From positions 1 to 64,000 of the forward strand of contig JAWPHD010000238.1 of assembly GCA_037043455.1 (NCBI GenBank): 64,000 bases of DNA, given 5' to 3'. Every line of letters starts with the position of its first letter. Within the stretch, counting starts at the first letter, position 1. The notes beneath the pieces are model-generated. The model ran no database searches and was not told the DNA's origin. It saw nothing but the letters and a program-made list of their open reading frames with translations. Source of the DNA: Cyrtodaria siliqua. Taxonomy: Eukaryota; Mollusca; Bivalvia; Adapedonta; Hiatellidae. The translations under genes and the position numbers were made by a program. Shown one piece after another: positions 34,131 to 43,939 of this stretch.

Positions 34131-34644
34131 TTTTTTTTTTTTTTTTTAAATATAAAATCTATTTACCATTACTTATTATAAATTTATAAATACTCATACA
34201 GTGTAAATTAGGTCCTTGTCTACTTAATAAAAACGGACTGTGAAAAAAAATCTAGGGAATCCGAGACTAATGTTTACCAATGTGAAGTCATGGATTGGAT
34301 AAAATATAATGACTGAAATAAAACAACTTGAGAATTCAAACATAAATACGTTTTCTTCAAATCGGAACATTGAATACATATTTGTGCAATTATTTTTTAA
34401 AATTATGACTGAAAAAAGAAAGTAGGTACATGTTGACATTTGGTGGGGAAAAAAATGCAAAACTGGGAAAGGGGTCACTTCGGAGCCAGAAACGACTAAC
34501 TTTTCATAAGATTAACTATGAAAAAACGTTCCTTATTACATGGCACTCGGATGTAAGTTTCATGCAAGGGGTGCCATATATGGCTACGAGATATAGGGAA
34601 ATCAAGGTAGCCCTAATGGCTATAATGCAGGCCTATGGGAAAAT
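34131..34644. other. AT-rich non-coding stretch
   Basis: A long T run at about 34129-34147, then AT-rich DNA without splice-supported frames. It ends at the terminal repeat of the element that follows; the last bases (TGGGAAAAT) are its probable target duplication. Confidence 0.35.
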
Positions 34645-35375
34645 AATCTCATTAAAATCATATCCTAATTATGCTTTGATACTTTCCGCTATAGGATCTG
34701 ATCACACTCCTTTGTAGGTCACGTCAGATCGACCTTTCATCTAATCAATATTCATGAGAAGATCAACTAAATTCAACCAATGAAATCACGCGTTTCATAT
34801 GCACTTCAGATGACGTTTGAGTGAACTGAACAAACAAAATTCACATAAAACACATAGTTCTATATCCATATAAAAATAAAGTCTTCGTGTGATATTGCTG
34901 TGGATTGCAAGATAAATTCAAAGAAATGCACGAAATGGCATGTTTTATATCAAGATACGAAGAAAATTATGGACGCTGCCATGTGTGTTTTGAAAATATA
35001 TATTCCACCTAAATTATTATGACATTAGTACTCTTAAATAGTAATGCATCGTACATCTGGCCCGCATAGCTCAGTTGGTAGCATAATCAACTGTTGACAC
35101 AGTAAATATTCAATAATGGTTGGTGTATTATGTTTGTCAACGCAATTATTTTGTGTTTATAAGCTAAATAAAAAGATACGGACATTGTCTCTTTCAGTAC
35201 TGCAGAGTTTCCCCCAGGAATTTGGGAAGGCATGTTATTTTGTGAAAATACATGGAGCACGTGGGGGAGGGTTTGTGGAGTGGGGTACCTCCCTCCCGAA
35301 GGTTCGATTTTTTTTTTATATTATGGGTGGTGTATATCAACGGAGAGCCATTTTAATTGACATTTAGTGTTACTT

Positions 35376-35488
35376 AATTTGACTATTTATTTAGAAGTTT
35401 TGTTGTGAATCAGTTCTGTTTTTGTTGTATTAAATACAACAAAAACAGAACTGATTCACAACAAAACTTCTAAATAAATAGTCAAATT
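35376..35488. repeat. Perfect 113-bp palindrome, 56-bp arms, 1-base centre
   Basis: The sequence from AATTTGACTATTTATTTAGA to its exact complement TCTAAATAAATAGTCAAATT, centred on 35432 (GTTGTATT A AATACAAC). No mismatch was found in 56 pairs. The other copy of element C has only one arm (near 47810-47860), so the palindrome arose in this copy. Confidence 0.95.
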
Positions 35489-35976
35489 CACTATTTGTTT
35501 ATTTTTTCAAACCATTTGTGCTTGCCACAAACAGCTGGTCATAAATGTCAGAATTATTTGGGTCTATCCTCATGTTTTCACTGTTCATTTCACTGTTATT
35601 TGGTTATGCTCAATAATCTGCTTTAATACTTACAGTGTCACTTTAAAGTTTGTTGTTATATTTTCGTACTTAAAAAACATAACAATATTGAGAAAGAGTT
35701 TAAAAAAATATATATATATATTTTTTTTTTAACCCACCAACTCCACCAAATATTGGCGCGATTTTTCAAAAACGGCCGTGCACCGACGGCTGCACGGATG
35801 GCTGGCTAATAACTTCCCCTCTGAAAAATAACCGATAGTATGAATCAAATTGAGTACGATGTACAATAGTACGAATCTAATTGAGGACAAAGTACAAAAC
35901 TTCGTAGGAGTTGTCTTTCTTGAATTCATTCTAATTTTAGAAGCAACAAACCTTGACAAGTCTGCTTATCAACGAG

Positions 35977-36572
35977 CAATCTCTCCCAGAGGACATTACA
36001 TTGACCTCTGTCAACGTCTAAGAAAGTAGTCTGCGATCACATGATAATTTGTCACATGACCATAGTTAAAATATAAAAATAGCAACAGAACTTCAACACC
36101 GTGACACCACCAACTATCGGCCGTTGACTGACATGTAAACAATCGAAAGAAACACGACTTATTATCTACATTTTGATATATAGTATAGGACAGTACTTTA
36201 ATTTAAGTAGGTTATTAAGATCTATGTGATATTGGAAAGTGCTGGTAAGCAAATCGCTGTACTAACGAATTGGTGACCGTGGTGCCTATTTTAAAGTTTT
36301 GACGGCGGAGTGATATGCCAAAGTACAAACCTTTATTCTACCGCAATATAATCCTGAGCATAATTTACTGTATATTTAAAAAATTCAAGCCGAAAATTGT
36401 TTTCTTTATAATATAAGCATTTTATATGAAGTTATTTCAGAAAAATATTAGTGTCATCAAGAAATTTTGCATTTCCACCGTTTTTCATCGTTTACCAAGA
36501 TTCTTGGTATTTGGTGAGACGTTGACAGAGATGTATGTGTATGCAAGGAACGACAACTCTGGGTAGAGATTG
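35977..36572. mobile_element. MITE with 9-bp duplication inside element C
   Basis: Ends CAATCTCTCCCAGAG and CTCTGGGTAGAGATTG are inverted copies, with further inverted pairing inside (CTGTCAACGTCT against AGACGTTGACAG). The flanks are ATCAACGAG on both sides (35968-35976 and 36573-36581). In the uninterrupted copy at about 47305-47330 (minus orientation) the same place reads once. The 596-bp insert is non-coding. The 9-bp duplication suggests mobilisation by a Mutator-like transposase. Confidence 0.9.
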
Positions 36573-37356
36573 ATCAACGAGTATTCGAGAAAAAAATGTG
36601 TTTTGTTAACTTGAAAAGCACCCCATCTTGATTAAAAAATGTTTGAGACCCCATCTTGATTTATTTATTTCAGATACCCCACATTCCCTACAACTCAATT
36701 GTTTTTGTGTGAGATTTACCCACCCACCTGTAGATGCGATATTCCGGAGTTAGGACGGTACCATAGATGCGATTTTTGGGACAAGGCACCCTATCATGTA
36801 TTTTCTATAAATTGCCGTCCGCTACCCCCTGGTATGTTTTAATGGAACAGCCCTTACATACAAATTCTTGCAGAATGAAACAATCATGATTGTTTCTTGA
36901 TCATAAACATTCATTTTCGGCTATTGTTCTACTTAACTCAACACATGTCCCTCATCAATAAAGCACCGTGTCCTAACTATTAAACATATGCCACTCAACA
37001 CTAACAAGTGTATACACAGGTCACGGGTCAGGTCACAGGTGGTAATCAGCAGTCTGCTATCGCGAATATGATTGGCTGATAGCTTATTTAGTGGGAGCGA
37101 CAATTAACCTGTCAATCAGATTCTGGCACGTGCAGGACTGCAGTTGTTTCAATTGGCATAATATTGCTTTGGGATTTAAGGGATGTCGCGGAGATCAAAG
37201 GATGAGCGTAGACTGATCCACAGCATTTTCCTGAAACCCTACATGCGAAGTGAATCAGTCTATACTGAGCAATTCTGTAGGCTGAAATCTGATTGGCTAA
37301 TCGTAAGGTCAATCTGACGTGACCTGCAATGGTGTAGTCAGATCCTTGTAGTGTAG

Positions 37357-37629
37357 TGTAGATTTTGTTTGTATGGTATTTTACGTCATTTTCAACACAT
37401 GTAAGGTTGTATATGACAGTCGCTTTTTTTATTGGTTGTGGAGGCAGACCAACCACGTTTCCTGGGTAGAACCAGTACTGTACACCTCCCGCCATCCGTA
37501 AGAATCAACACTTCCTGACTTAATCGACACTTCCTGACTTACAAGTCGAGCTCCCAGTGGGATTCGAACCCATCGGTGAGAGGCGAAGGTTTACAACGCA
37601 GCGTCGTTAACCATTCGGCCACGGAGATG
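37357..37629 (-). mobile_element. tRNA-derived SINE with target duplication
   Basis: On the minus strand it starts at CATCTCCGTGGCCGAATGGT, with box A TGGCCGAATGG and box B GGTTCGAATCC in normal tRNA spacing, a Ser/Leu-type head. The body includes CTGGTTCTACCCAGGAAACG and the tail CATACAAACAAAA. The duplication CTTG(T/C)AGTGTAG borders it at 37345-37356 and 37630-37641. It interrupts element D near its right end; copy B has the uninterrupted site (CCTTAGTAGTGTAGAGTATC). A 5'-truncated sibling lies at 43668-43907. Confidence 0.88.
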
Positions 37630-37959
37630 CTTGCAGTGTAGAGTATCGAACCGTGATAAAGGGTTTGATTTTAATAAGATTGATGGGCAAATCAATAGTA
37701 GCCGATTCGTTTGGTCTCTTCCGGGAAGAGAAGTACCAAGTACAGAAGGCAGAGCACTGTTCTAATCGAACGCTCATTGGAAGAGATAGCAGATTTTGGA
37801 CTAATCGAACATGCATAATTCATAACTTTCAAATGACATCATCAAAATAATTTGACCAATCAGTGATCAATAAAATAAAAGACCTCCACATTCTGGTAGG
37901 GGTAAACTCGGTGTTTATCGTTGGTGCTCAACTGACTTTAGCCCTTTATAAAACGGGTT

Positions 37960-38600
37960 GGGGTAAACAGCGAAAAGGAATGGTTAAGCGAAAAGAAGCG
38001 AAAAGAAATTCCCGCGAGCGAAAAGGAATGTGTTTAGTAAATGTATGTCTGAATTTAGTTGTTTAGTGGCAGAATTATTATATTTTTGATTAATTAAACA
38101 TGATATAAATATATCAGTATACTGTCTTAAACGCAATTATGAAAATTAAGAAAGAGGTACAGTTTACTCGGGAACAAAAAGTAAATCCCGCGAGCGAAAA
38201 GGAAACTACTATTATATGCATGTCTTAATTAGTATCATATGTTTGTTTAATTAAACAAGATATTACGGGGCCGATATTACTATATCAATATACTTTATTA
38301 TACCCAATTATGACATTTAATATGAAATTAAGAAACAGGTGTAGTCTATTCGGGAACGAAAAGGAAATACCGCGAGCGAAAAGGAATTTGTGTGTTATTT
38401 AAGTGGTATAGTAATGTCTTAATTAAGTTGCTTAGTGACGTAATTATTTTAAAGTTAGATTAATTTAAAACTACTTTTATATATCAATATATTTAACTAT
38501 GAAATCAAGAGAATGCAGCTTAAGGTGGAGCGAAAAGGAATTTCCATAAGCGAAAAGGAATTTGTGCAGTATAATTAAGCTGTTTTGTGAGTCCCGTTAT
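37960..38600 (+). promoter_or_regulatory. Subterminal GAGCGAAAAGGAA array, left terminal repeat
   Basis: The phrase CCCGCGAGCGAAAAGGAA or close variants occur near 37972, 38015, 38190, 38370 and 38530-38565, about 170-190 bp apart, all in one orientation. Between them is a repeating body (GATTAATTAAACATGATAT, CAATTATGAAAATTAAGAA). The right terminal repeat has the mirror set (TTTTCGCTCxCGGG) near 40405, 40600, 40780 and 40945. Spaced, oriented subterminal motifs are typical of transposase binding sites; the role here is inferred. Confidence 0.7.
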
Positions 38601-38779
38601 TATATTATGTATACTAAATATAAAGGAATTGTAAATGACAAACTAGTTATTGAGTATTACAAATCATTTTAATTTCATCTTTTTAATATTTATTTCATAT
38701 TGAAAACAATCATTTAACAAAAATGCAGGTACATTTCACTATCCTTTATATGCTTTATCAGCGACATTAACAGTTATAA

Positions 38780-39860
38780 ACATTACTCCACAAGTTTGCG
38801 TTTCGCTTTGGTGTGCGGGACTTTTCTGCTCGCTTTCTTTTCACTTGATTTGGTTTCTTCCCTTCGGTCGGGGTTCGCAGGATGGTCCTGGTGCCATCCA
38901 ACGACACTGTGTGGTCAGTCGTCGGCCTTTGTCGTTAAGAAACTTGTCTTCTGTTTTTTGTTTATGGTCCTCCGTTCAGCTCACCCAAGTGTCGATATTC
39001 GTCCTGTGGTGACGGAACGATTCATGTAGCGCGAAGTTCCCACAGCCCCGAATCGCTCTACACGTTTCTTCTTTTTCAGACTGAATTATACTGTACATTG
39101 TTTTAATGAAGTCAGGCAATGAACTCTGCTTCCAGTTTGTTGCTGATTTTAGAATGTGATTTTAGATTATTGTTAGTCCAGTATGAATTGATTTTGCCGT
39201 TTTTTGATGGTTCTATTACATTTTTGATTAATGGCAGCAATCGTGTGTCAAAGTAGGGTCCAAATTTCTTTTCTCCAACTTTATTGTCGTTGGCACTGAT
39301 TAATTGTTTGATTGTTTTCAGCCTACTTTCATAAGTGTCAATGTTGGTAGCTGATGTCAAGCCTTTGTCCCCAAATAGTTTATCTAACACAGTTTGTCTC
39401 TCTTTTATTGGAATTCCGACTTGATGTTCCATGAAATCTTTCGCATTCTGTCTTAAATGTCGTGTGCAGAGAACGTGTACAGCTCCCGGAAAGCAGCGTC
39501 TGACGGAAGCCTTAATCGCACGTTCATCGTCTGATCCGATTACTAGGTGAGAAAATTCCGTGTTGGTTAAGTGATGCATAAAAGAAGAATATGTTTTAGT
39601 ACTAGAATTACTGTGGATAAAAGTTGGTCCAAATGTTATGGGATGTTCGTTTGTAGATTTTTTATTACTGACAGATTTCTGTACACAGATGGAGTCACGT
39701 GAAAATCACCAAGGTTGTAGGTTTTGTCCAGGCCTAATACGGTGCCACCATCTTTGCAGCAAAACCGTTTAATATCCCTTATTTGTTGTTCCGTGTAAAT
39801 GATGACACTGGGGGGGCATACCCTTATGGTGCTGTACAGTCTACATGTATGTATGAATGT
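38780..39860 (-). pseudogene. Mutator-like (MULE) transposase remnant
   Basis: Minus-strand fragments in order: RVCPPSVIIYTEQQIRDIKR, GGTVLGLDKTYNLGDFHVTP, then (after a frameshift near 39660) NEHPITFGPTFIHS, VIGSDDERAIKASVRRCFPG, AVHVLCTRHLRQNAK, YFDTRLLPLIK and SYWTNNNLKSH. A second frameshift near 39160 is followed by HILKSATNWKQSSLPDF and CRAIRGCGNFALHESF. These match MULE-domain transposases; the D of LGLDKT and of GSDDERA are the likely first two catalytic residues. The third acidic residue, usually in TNNNxES, reads K here. A basic tail may continue to about 38780. Two frameshifts and several stops make it non-functional. Confidence 0.82.
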
Positions 39861-41002
39861 ACTTGTAATGCAATTGTAATGTAATTTACTTTCTTTTCAA
39901 TTTAATATATCCTTTAAACATGTAAAATGGTTGCAGGATTATTAAGTTATTCTGTTAAATGGATGTTTGAGATTAAGTGTGATTACCTATTGTTTGTGTA
40001 AGGTGTTACCTAATCGCTACTAACCAAACAATGTACGTGTGTAAAATGGCGAAATATGCATGTTTGTGTCACGTAATGATTCATCGAAATTAATGTGATC
40101 TTGTTTCCTAAAGATATTTTATAATAAAATATTTACTTTCTTACTTACGGTACTTGTACTATACTATACTATAACAAAATATTATACTGATTAAATTCCT
40201 AGTCACTTTATTTACGAAGTCAAATGTTTATAAAAATGTTTATGCTGTGCTACACTAAGTCCTTTTCAGGGAATTCTTTTTATAGTTTCCTCTGTAAATT
40301 TAAATTATTTTTTTAACAAACGGTATTAATATTCATGTGGAGCATACTAAATTAAGTCATTAAGCGATTTCATTAGTCATAAAGACACTGAACTAATTCA
40401 TTTTCGCTCCCGGGTCTTTTTTCATAAGTTGGTCTTGAATTTAATAATTGTTTTTTAAAGTATATTACTATATTTATATCTAGGTTAACTGATTAAACAT
40501 GTACACTAATTAGGACACTAAAAAGCTCAATTTAAACATAAATATAAACTTGGATGAATTCATCCCGGATATTCACCCAGGTATAAATCACATGTTCCTT
40601 TTCGCTTGCGGGATTTCCTTTTCGCTCCCGTGTAAACGACACTGCTTTCTCAATTTCAACTATTTTTTCATAATTGGGTTTAATAAAATATGTAAAATAA
40701 TTAAACAAACATATAATACTAATATAATACTAATGTGATTAAAACGCTTAATTAAGACATAAGAAAACAATAGATTCCTTTTTGCTCGCGGGATTTCCTG
40801 TTTGCTTCTGACTAATCTCTTTCATCTTAATTTTCATAATTGTATTTAATAAAGAATATTGATATAGTAATATCATGTTTAATTAATGGAACAAATAATA
40901 AGTATGTCCCTAAACAACTTAAGCCCAAAATATACTAAACACATTCCTTTTCGCTCACGGGAATTCGCTTAAACATTCCTTTTTCGCCGTTTATACCAAC
41001 CG

Positions 41003-41615
41003 TTATAAAACTAGTTTGTAGTGACAATTATATTAAAAGCTTTATTTGCTATGTACATCTATGTATCTTCTTTTGGTGTTGTCTGATTTTAAAACACCAA
41101 TATGGATACATTTAATTTAAATCATGGTCTAACATTTTCTTTTTTCATATAGAGATTGAGGATAAAGTCCGAGTAAGCCCCTTTATTTTCACCTACTGAA
41201 TATCTCAACCTACCGGAAGTTGACCAGATGTGAAAGTTATGAATTTCGAAAGTAGCAGCCGCTCTTGACCGAAAATTGATTTTGTGTCTAGAATAATAGT
41301 TTAATGAGGACTACGATTTTACTATTTATCAATTTTAACAATAAAGGAACTATTCCTAGAATAGCAGCTTTATTCATAACTTTCACATCCGGTCAACTTC
41401 CAGTAGGTTGAGATATTCAGTAGGTGAAAATAAAGGGGTTTACTCGGACTTTATCCTCAATCTCTATATGAAAAATGAAAACATTAAACCATGATTTAAA
41501 TTAAATATATCCATATTAGTGTTTTAAAATTAGACAACACCAAAAGAAGATACATAGATGTACACACAAAATAAAGCTTTTATAATATAATTATGACTAG
41601 AAACTAGTTTTATAA
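41003..41615. repeat. 613-bp palindrome made of facing MULE-type ends
   Basis: Arms 41003-41244 and 41372-41615 around a 127-bp spacer; outer ends TTATAAAACTAGTTT and its complement, both starting with TTATAA. The inner arm ends read GATGTGAAAGTTATGAAT, the same terminus as the surrounding Mutator-like element. AGGATAAAGTCCGAGTAAGC also parallels AGGATAAACACCGAGTTTAC of that element. So two diverged element ends face each other across the spacer. No coding capacity. Confidence 0.85.
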
Positions 41616-41748
41616 AGGGCTAAAGTCAGTTGAGCACCAAGGATAAACACCGAGTTTACCCCCTACCGGAATGTGGAGGTCTTTTATTTTATTGATCACT
41701 GATTGGTCAAATTATTTTGATGATGTCATGTGAAAGTTATGAATATGC

Positions 41749-42449
41749 AGCAGTGCAAGTGTGAATTGCAGTTGATTTTACGACGCCATCTTTGCTGCTC
41801 TGTCTTCGGAATCTCTGCGTTCTCTGCCAATTTGAAATAGGAAACAAACATCAGGAGAGTATCTTCTCTTCTACGAAGCTCTTCCGCCTTGCCAAACGAA
41901 CTGGCTATAGTTGTCTGTGAACATAATTACATTAGCCAGCTGATACTGTCCGAAAATAAATTATATCCGAATTCGTGTCACTTTACCAAAACATACACCG
42001 ATTATGGACCAAAAGACAATCTTCTCAATATCCATTAACTCATACAGTTCCATTAACTCATACAGTTAGCTCTACTTCAATGTTTAGCATGTTTCATATA
42101 AGCAACATTACCTTATATATATATGGACCTAAACGGTTGAAACTATAAATCTGGACAGACCCTCCTCCAAAGGGAAACAACTCTGGATTTCTTTGTTAAA
42201 CTAAATGTCCAGAGTATTCTTTATTTTATAAATCTTTACAAAATAACCTCAGTGCAATAATTTAATTTCTAACATATATCCAAATATTATTGAAAAAACT
42301 ATTGAAAAGATTGAACAAATATATTAATTTTATAATTTAAAAAAAAGAGAGTGTTTTTTAACATTATCTTGAACATTCAAAATGGAGTCTGATAACAGTC
42401 AGAATATTTCATGAGTTTTATTTTTTTTGAAATATAACAACAAATCATT
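41749..42449 (+). promoter_or_regulatory. Upstream region of TEDC1, probable promoter/5' UTR
   Basis: The 700 bp before the TEDC1 start codon are free of recognised transposons. CGACGCCATCTTTGCTGC at 41780-41797 contains, on the minus strand, AAAGATGGCG, a good match to the YY1 consensus often found at animal transcription starts. There is a short duplication (TCCATTAACTCATACAGTT, about 42030-42070) and no TATA box that I can defend. No transcription start can be fixed from sequence. Confidence 0.3.
42382..42414 (+). other. Possible short upstream ORF before TEDC1
   Basis: ATG at 42382 in the favourable context CAAAATGG opens a 10-codon frame (MESDNSQNIS) that stops 35 bases before the TEDC1 start. 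If the transcript begins upstream of it, this would be a start-proximal uORF able to lower TEDC1 translation. Whether it is transcribed is unknown. Confidence 0.25.
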
Positions 42450-42563
42450 ATGTCACAAGTTCGTGAAGTAATAGAACTTCTAGTGAAAGTTTTAAAAGCT
42501 AATGGTGCATCAAAGATCAAGGCAGAAGTGTTTAGGTTGGCTAAATTTGATAAGAATGAAGCA
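42450..42563 (+). CDS. TEDC1: TEDC1 exon 1 (N-terminus)
   Basis: Starts at ATG 42450 and gives 38 residues beginning MSQVREVIELLVKVLKANG and ending EVFRLAKFDKNEA, then the donor GCA|GTAAGT (phase 0). TEDC1 (tubulin epsilon and delta complex 1) works with TEDC2 and delta-/epsilon-tubulin to stabilise triplet microtubules of centrioles. The AKF-(D/N)-x-x-EA motif followed by a WRLLF motif in the next exon is the family hallmark as I recall it. This exon is too short for a 60-residue ORF cutoff and was found by joining. The following intron is 13.3 kb and full of transposons. Confidence 0.82.
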
Positions 42564-42911
42564 GTAAGTAATTATCTATTGACAGTTACCACTAATTATT
42601 TTCGCCATTGACCCCCATAATATGAATAAGGCACTTCCTCATGGCGAGCGTCGGTTTAAGTAAATAAAATGGTTACATTGTGTAATATTACTAATACTGT
42701 AATACTTTATAACATAGGGATTTTCTAAACCCAACTCAGTTGCCCCGTTCTAAGGGACACACAAAAAACGCAACCCACTACTATTCACATACAAACTTTG
42801 CGATCATCACATAAAAAAAACTAATTCAACAAATTATTTAAGCATAACTATTCGAAATCGAAATGGGGATCTACACAATGACATTATACTCTATTACTTC
42901 CAAATCAAACC

Positions 42912-43116
42912 GTGGAGCGCTGTGGTCTAGTGGTAGAGCGTTGGACCCATGCTCCAAAAGTCTTGAGTTTGATTCCCGCCATTGCGTTGTGTCCCTGAGC
43001 AAGACACTTTATCTGCATTGCTTAGTACTTGTTCTACCCAGGAAGACATCGAGAGTGAATCAAATAAGTTCATAGAGCTTTAGTTACAATCGATGTAAAA
43101 TAAATAAGTTTAAACT
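42912..43116 (+). mobile_element. tRNA-derived SINE with 10-bp target duplication
   Basis: Head GTGGAGCGCTGTGGTCTAGT + GGTAGAGCG (box A) and GAGTTTGATTCC (box B-like), then GTGTCCCTGAGCAAGACACT + TTATCTGCATTGC. That middle block resembles the conserved central domains of metazoan SINE superfamilies. AAATCAAACC borders it at 42902-42911 and 43117-43126. It lies in TEDC1 intron 1. Different from the SINE at 37357, though both carry GTTCTACCCAGG. Confidence 0.88.
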
Positions 43117-43667
43117 AAATCAAACCAAGCACTGCAGTGTGATTTCCATTGTAATGTTGGCAAGGCTTTTACCCACTAAAAATTGTGAAGACTCCCGACC
43201 CTAGCCTGGTCATTTTGGTGGAGAAAAAAAAGCGCGAAAACTGCATAATTTGTGAAAAAAAGTATTGAATACATGCATTGTTTTTGTGGGAGCAGGATAA
43301 TATGAAACATTTTAGATAAACTTTCTTCTATGAACATATCCAGAACAAAACAATATTGAACAATTTAAGTGGTGGGTTGTTTTCCAAACTAAATAAAATA
43401 TTAATATTAAATAAAATAAAATAAATTAATTAATAATAATAATTGTGAAGCAAATCGGCCACAGTTGTGAAAAAAAATGACTTAAATAGTGAGTAAGTGT
43501 CAGGTGAACTTGAATAAGCATGATCAGTATAATTATGTATGCATACTTTTTTTTATGAGACTTCTCAGGATGATCCAATCTATTTCTATTTCCTAAATGT
43601 AAATCCCTTCACTTAGCAGCAGTGATCAGGTAAGAAGGAATAGGAATGAATTGTTTCACGTGATACT

Positions 43668-43907
43668 GAATGTTGCGTTGTAAACCTTCTCGCCTCTCAC
43701 CGCTGCAGGTTCAAATCCCACTGGGAGCTCGACTTGTGAGGATGTGTCGATCCTTACGGATGGCGGGAGGTGTATAGTACTGGTTCTACCCAGGACAAGT
43801 GGGTGGTCTGCCTCCACCACCCAAAAATCCACCGTCATATATAACCTTACATGTGTTGAAAATGACGTAAAACACCATACAAACAAACAAACAAACAAAC
43901 AAATCAT
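43668..43907 (+). mobile_element. 5'-truncated tRNA-derived SINE
   Basis: Begins within the tRNA-like head (TTGCGTTGTAAACC), has box B GGTTCAAATCCC, GGGAGCTCGACTTGTGAG, CTGGTTCTACCCAGGACAAG, GTGTTGAAAATGACGTAAAA and a CAAACAAACAAACAAAC tail. It is the same family as 37357-37629 without box A. Confidence 0.85.
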
Positions 43908-43939
43908 TGATGATGTGTCATTTGAAATAATCAGTTCGT

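Larger units (their letters stand above)
35205..37193. mobile_element. Element C (copy 1) inserted in element D
   Basis: Runs from about AGTTTCCCCCAGGAATTTGG to ATCAAAGGATG, breaking element D between CAGTACTGCAG and AGCGTAGACTG (continuous in copy B as TCGAGCATAGACTG). From 35432 to 37193 it is the reverse complement of 46700-47866, for example CGGACGGCAATTTATAG, GGAATATCGC and ATCAAAGGATGTCG. It hosts the insertion at 35977-36572. No intact coding region; the open frames here are not conserved between the copies. Confidence 0.65.
34645..37681. mobile_element. Terminal-inverted-repeat element D (copy A), heavily nested
   Basis: Ends AATCTCATTAAAATCATATC and, inverted, TTGATTTTAATAAGATT; flanks TGGGAAAAT and TGGGCAAAT are an imperfect 9-bp duplication. 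Shared with copy B (48342-49674) are GGTCACGTCAGATCGACCTT, TATTGCTGTGGATTGCA, CAGTAAATATTCAATAATGG and TAGGCTGAAATCTGATTG. Removing the nested insertions leaves a ~0.9-kb non-coding element. 9-bp duplications fit Mutator-type transposases. A tRNA-like box A (TAGCTCAGTTGG at 35067) is present, but no matching box B. Confidence 0.75.
37813..41748 (-). mobile_element. Mutator-like element with very long terminal inverted repeats
   Basis: Left end: ATTCATAACTTTC..GACATCATCAAAATAATTTG..CGGTGTTTATCG. The right end carries the same text inverted (CGAGTTTACCCC..CAAATTATTTTGATGATGTC..GAAAGTTATGAAT). Homology continues inward for about 800 bp on each side (37813-38600; 40380-41748, interrupted by the palindrome 41003-41615). 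A decayed MULE-type transposase lies between, on the minus strand. A clear 8-11 bp target duplication was not found; ATGCA occurs beside both ends. Confidence 0.85.

Noticed and set aside
34430..34717. 95-residue plus ORF
   Set aside because: It crosses the left terminal repeat of element D and uses transposon sequence; no conserved motif.
35067..35312. tRNA gene: box A TAGCTCAGTTGG at 35067 and GGTTCGATT with a T run at about 35298
   Set aside because: The two boxes are about 230 bp apart and belong to two different elements (D and inserted C). No cloverleaf can form.
38796..39029. 77-residue plus ORF with a hydrophobic start resembling a signal peptide
   Set aside because: It is antisense to the tail region of the MULE transposase remnant, where the minus strand explains the sequence better.
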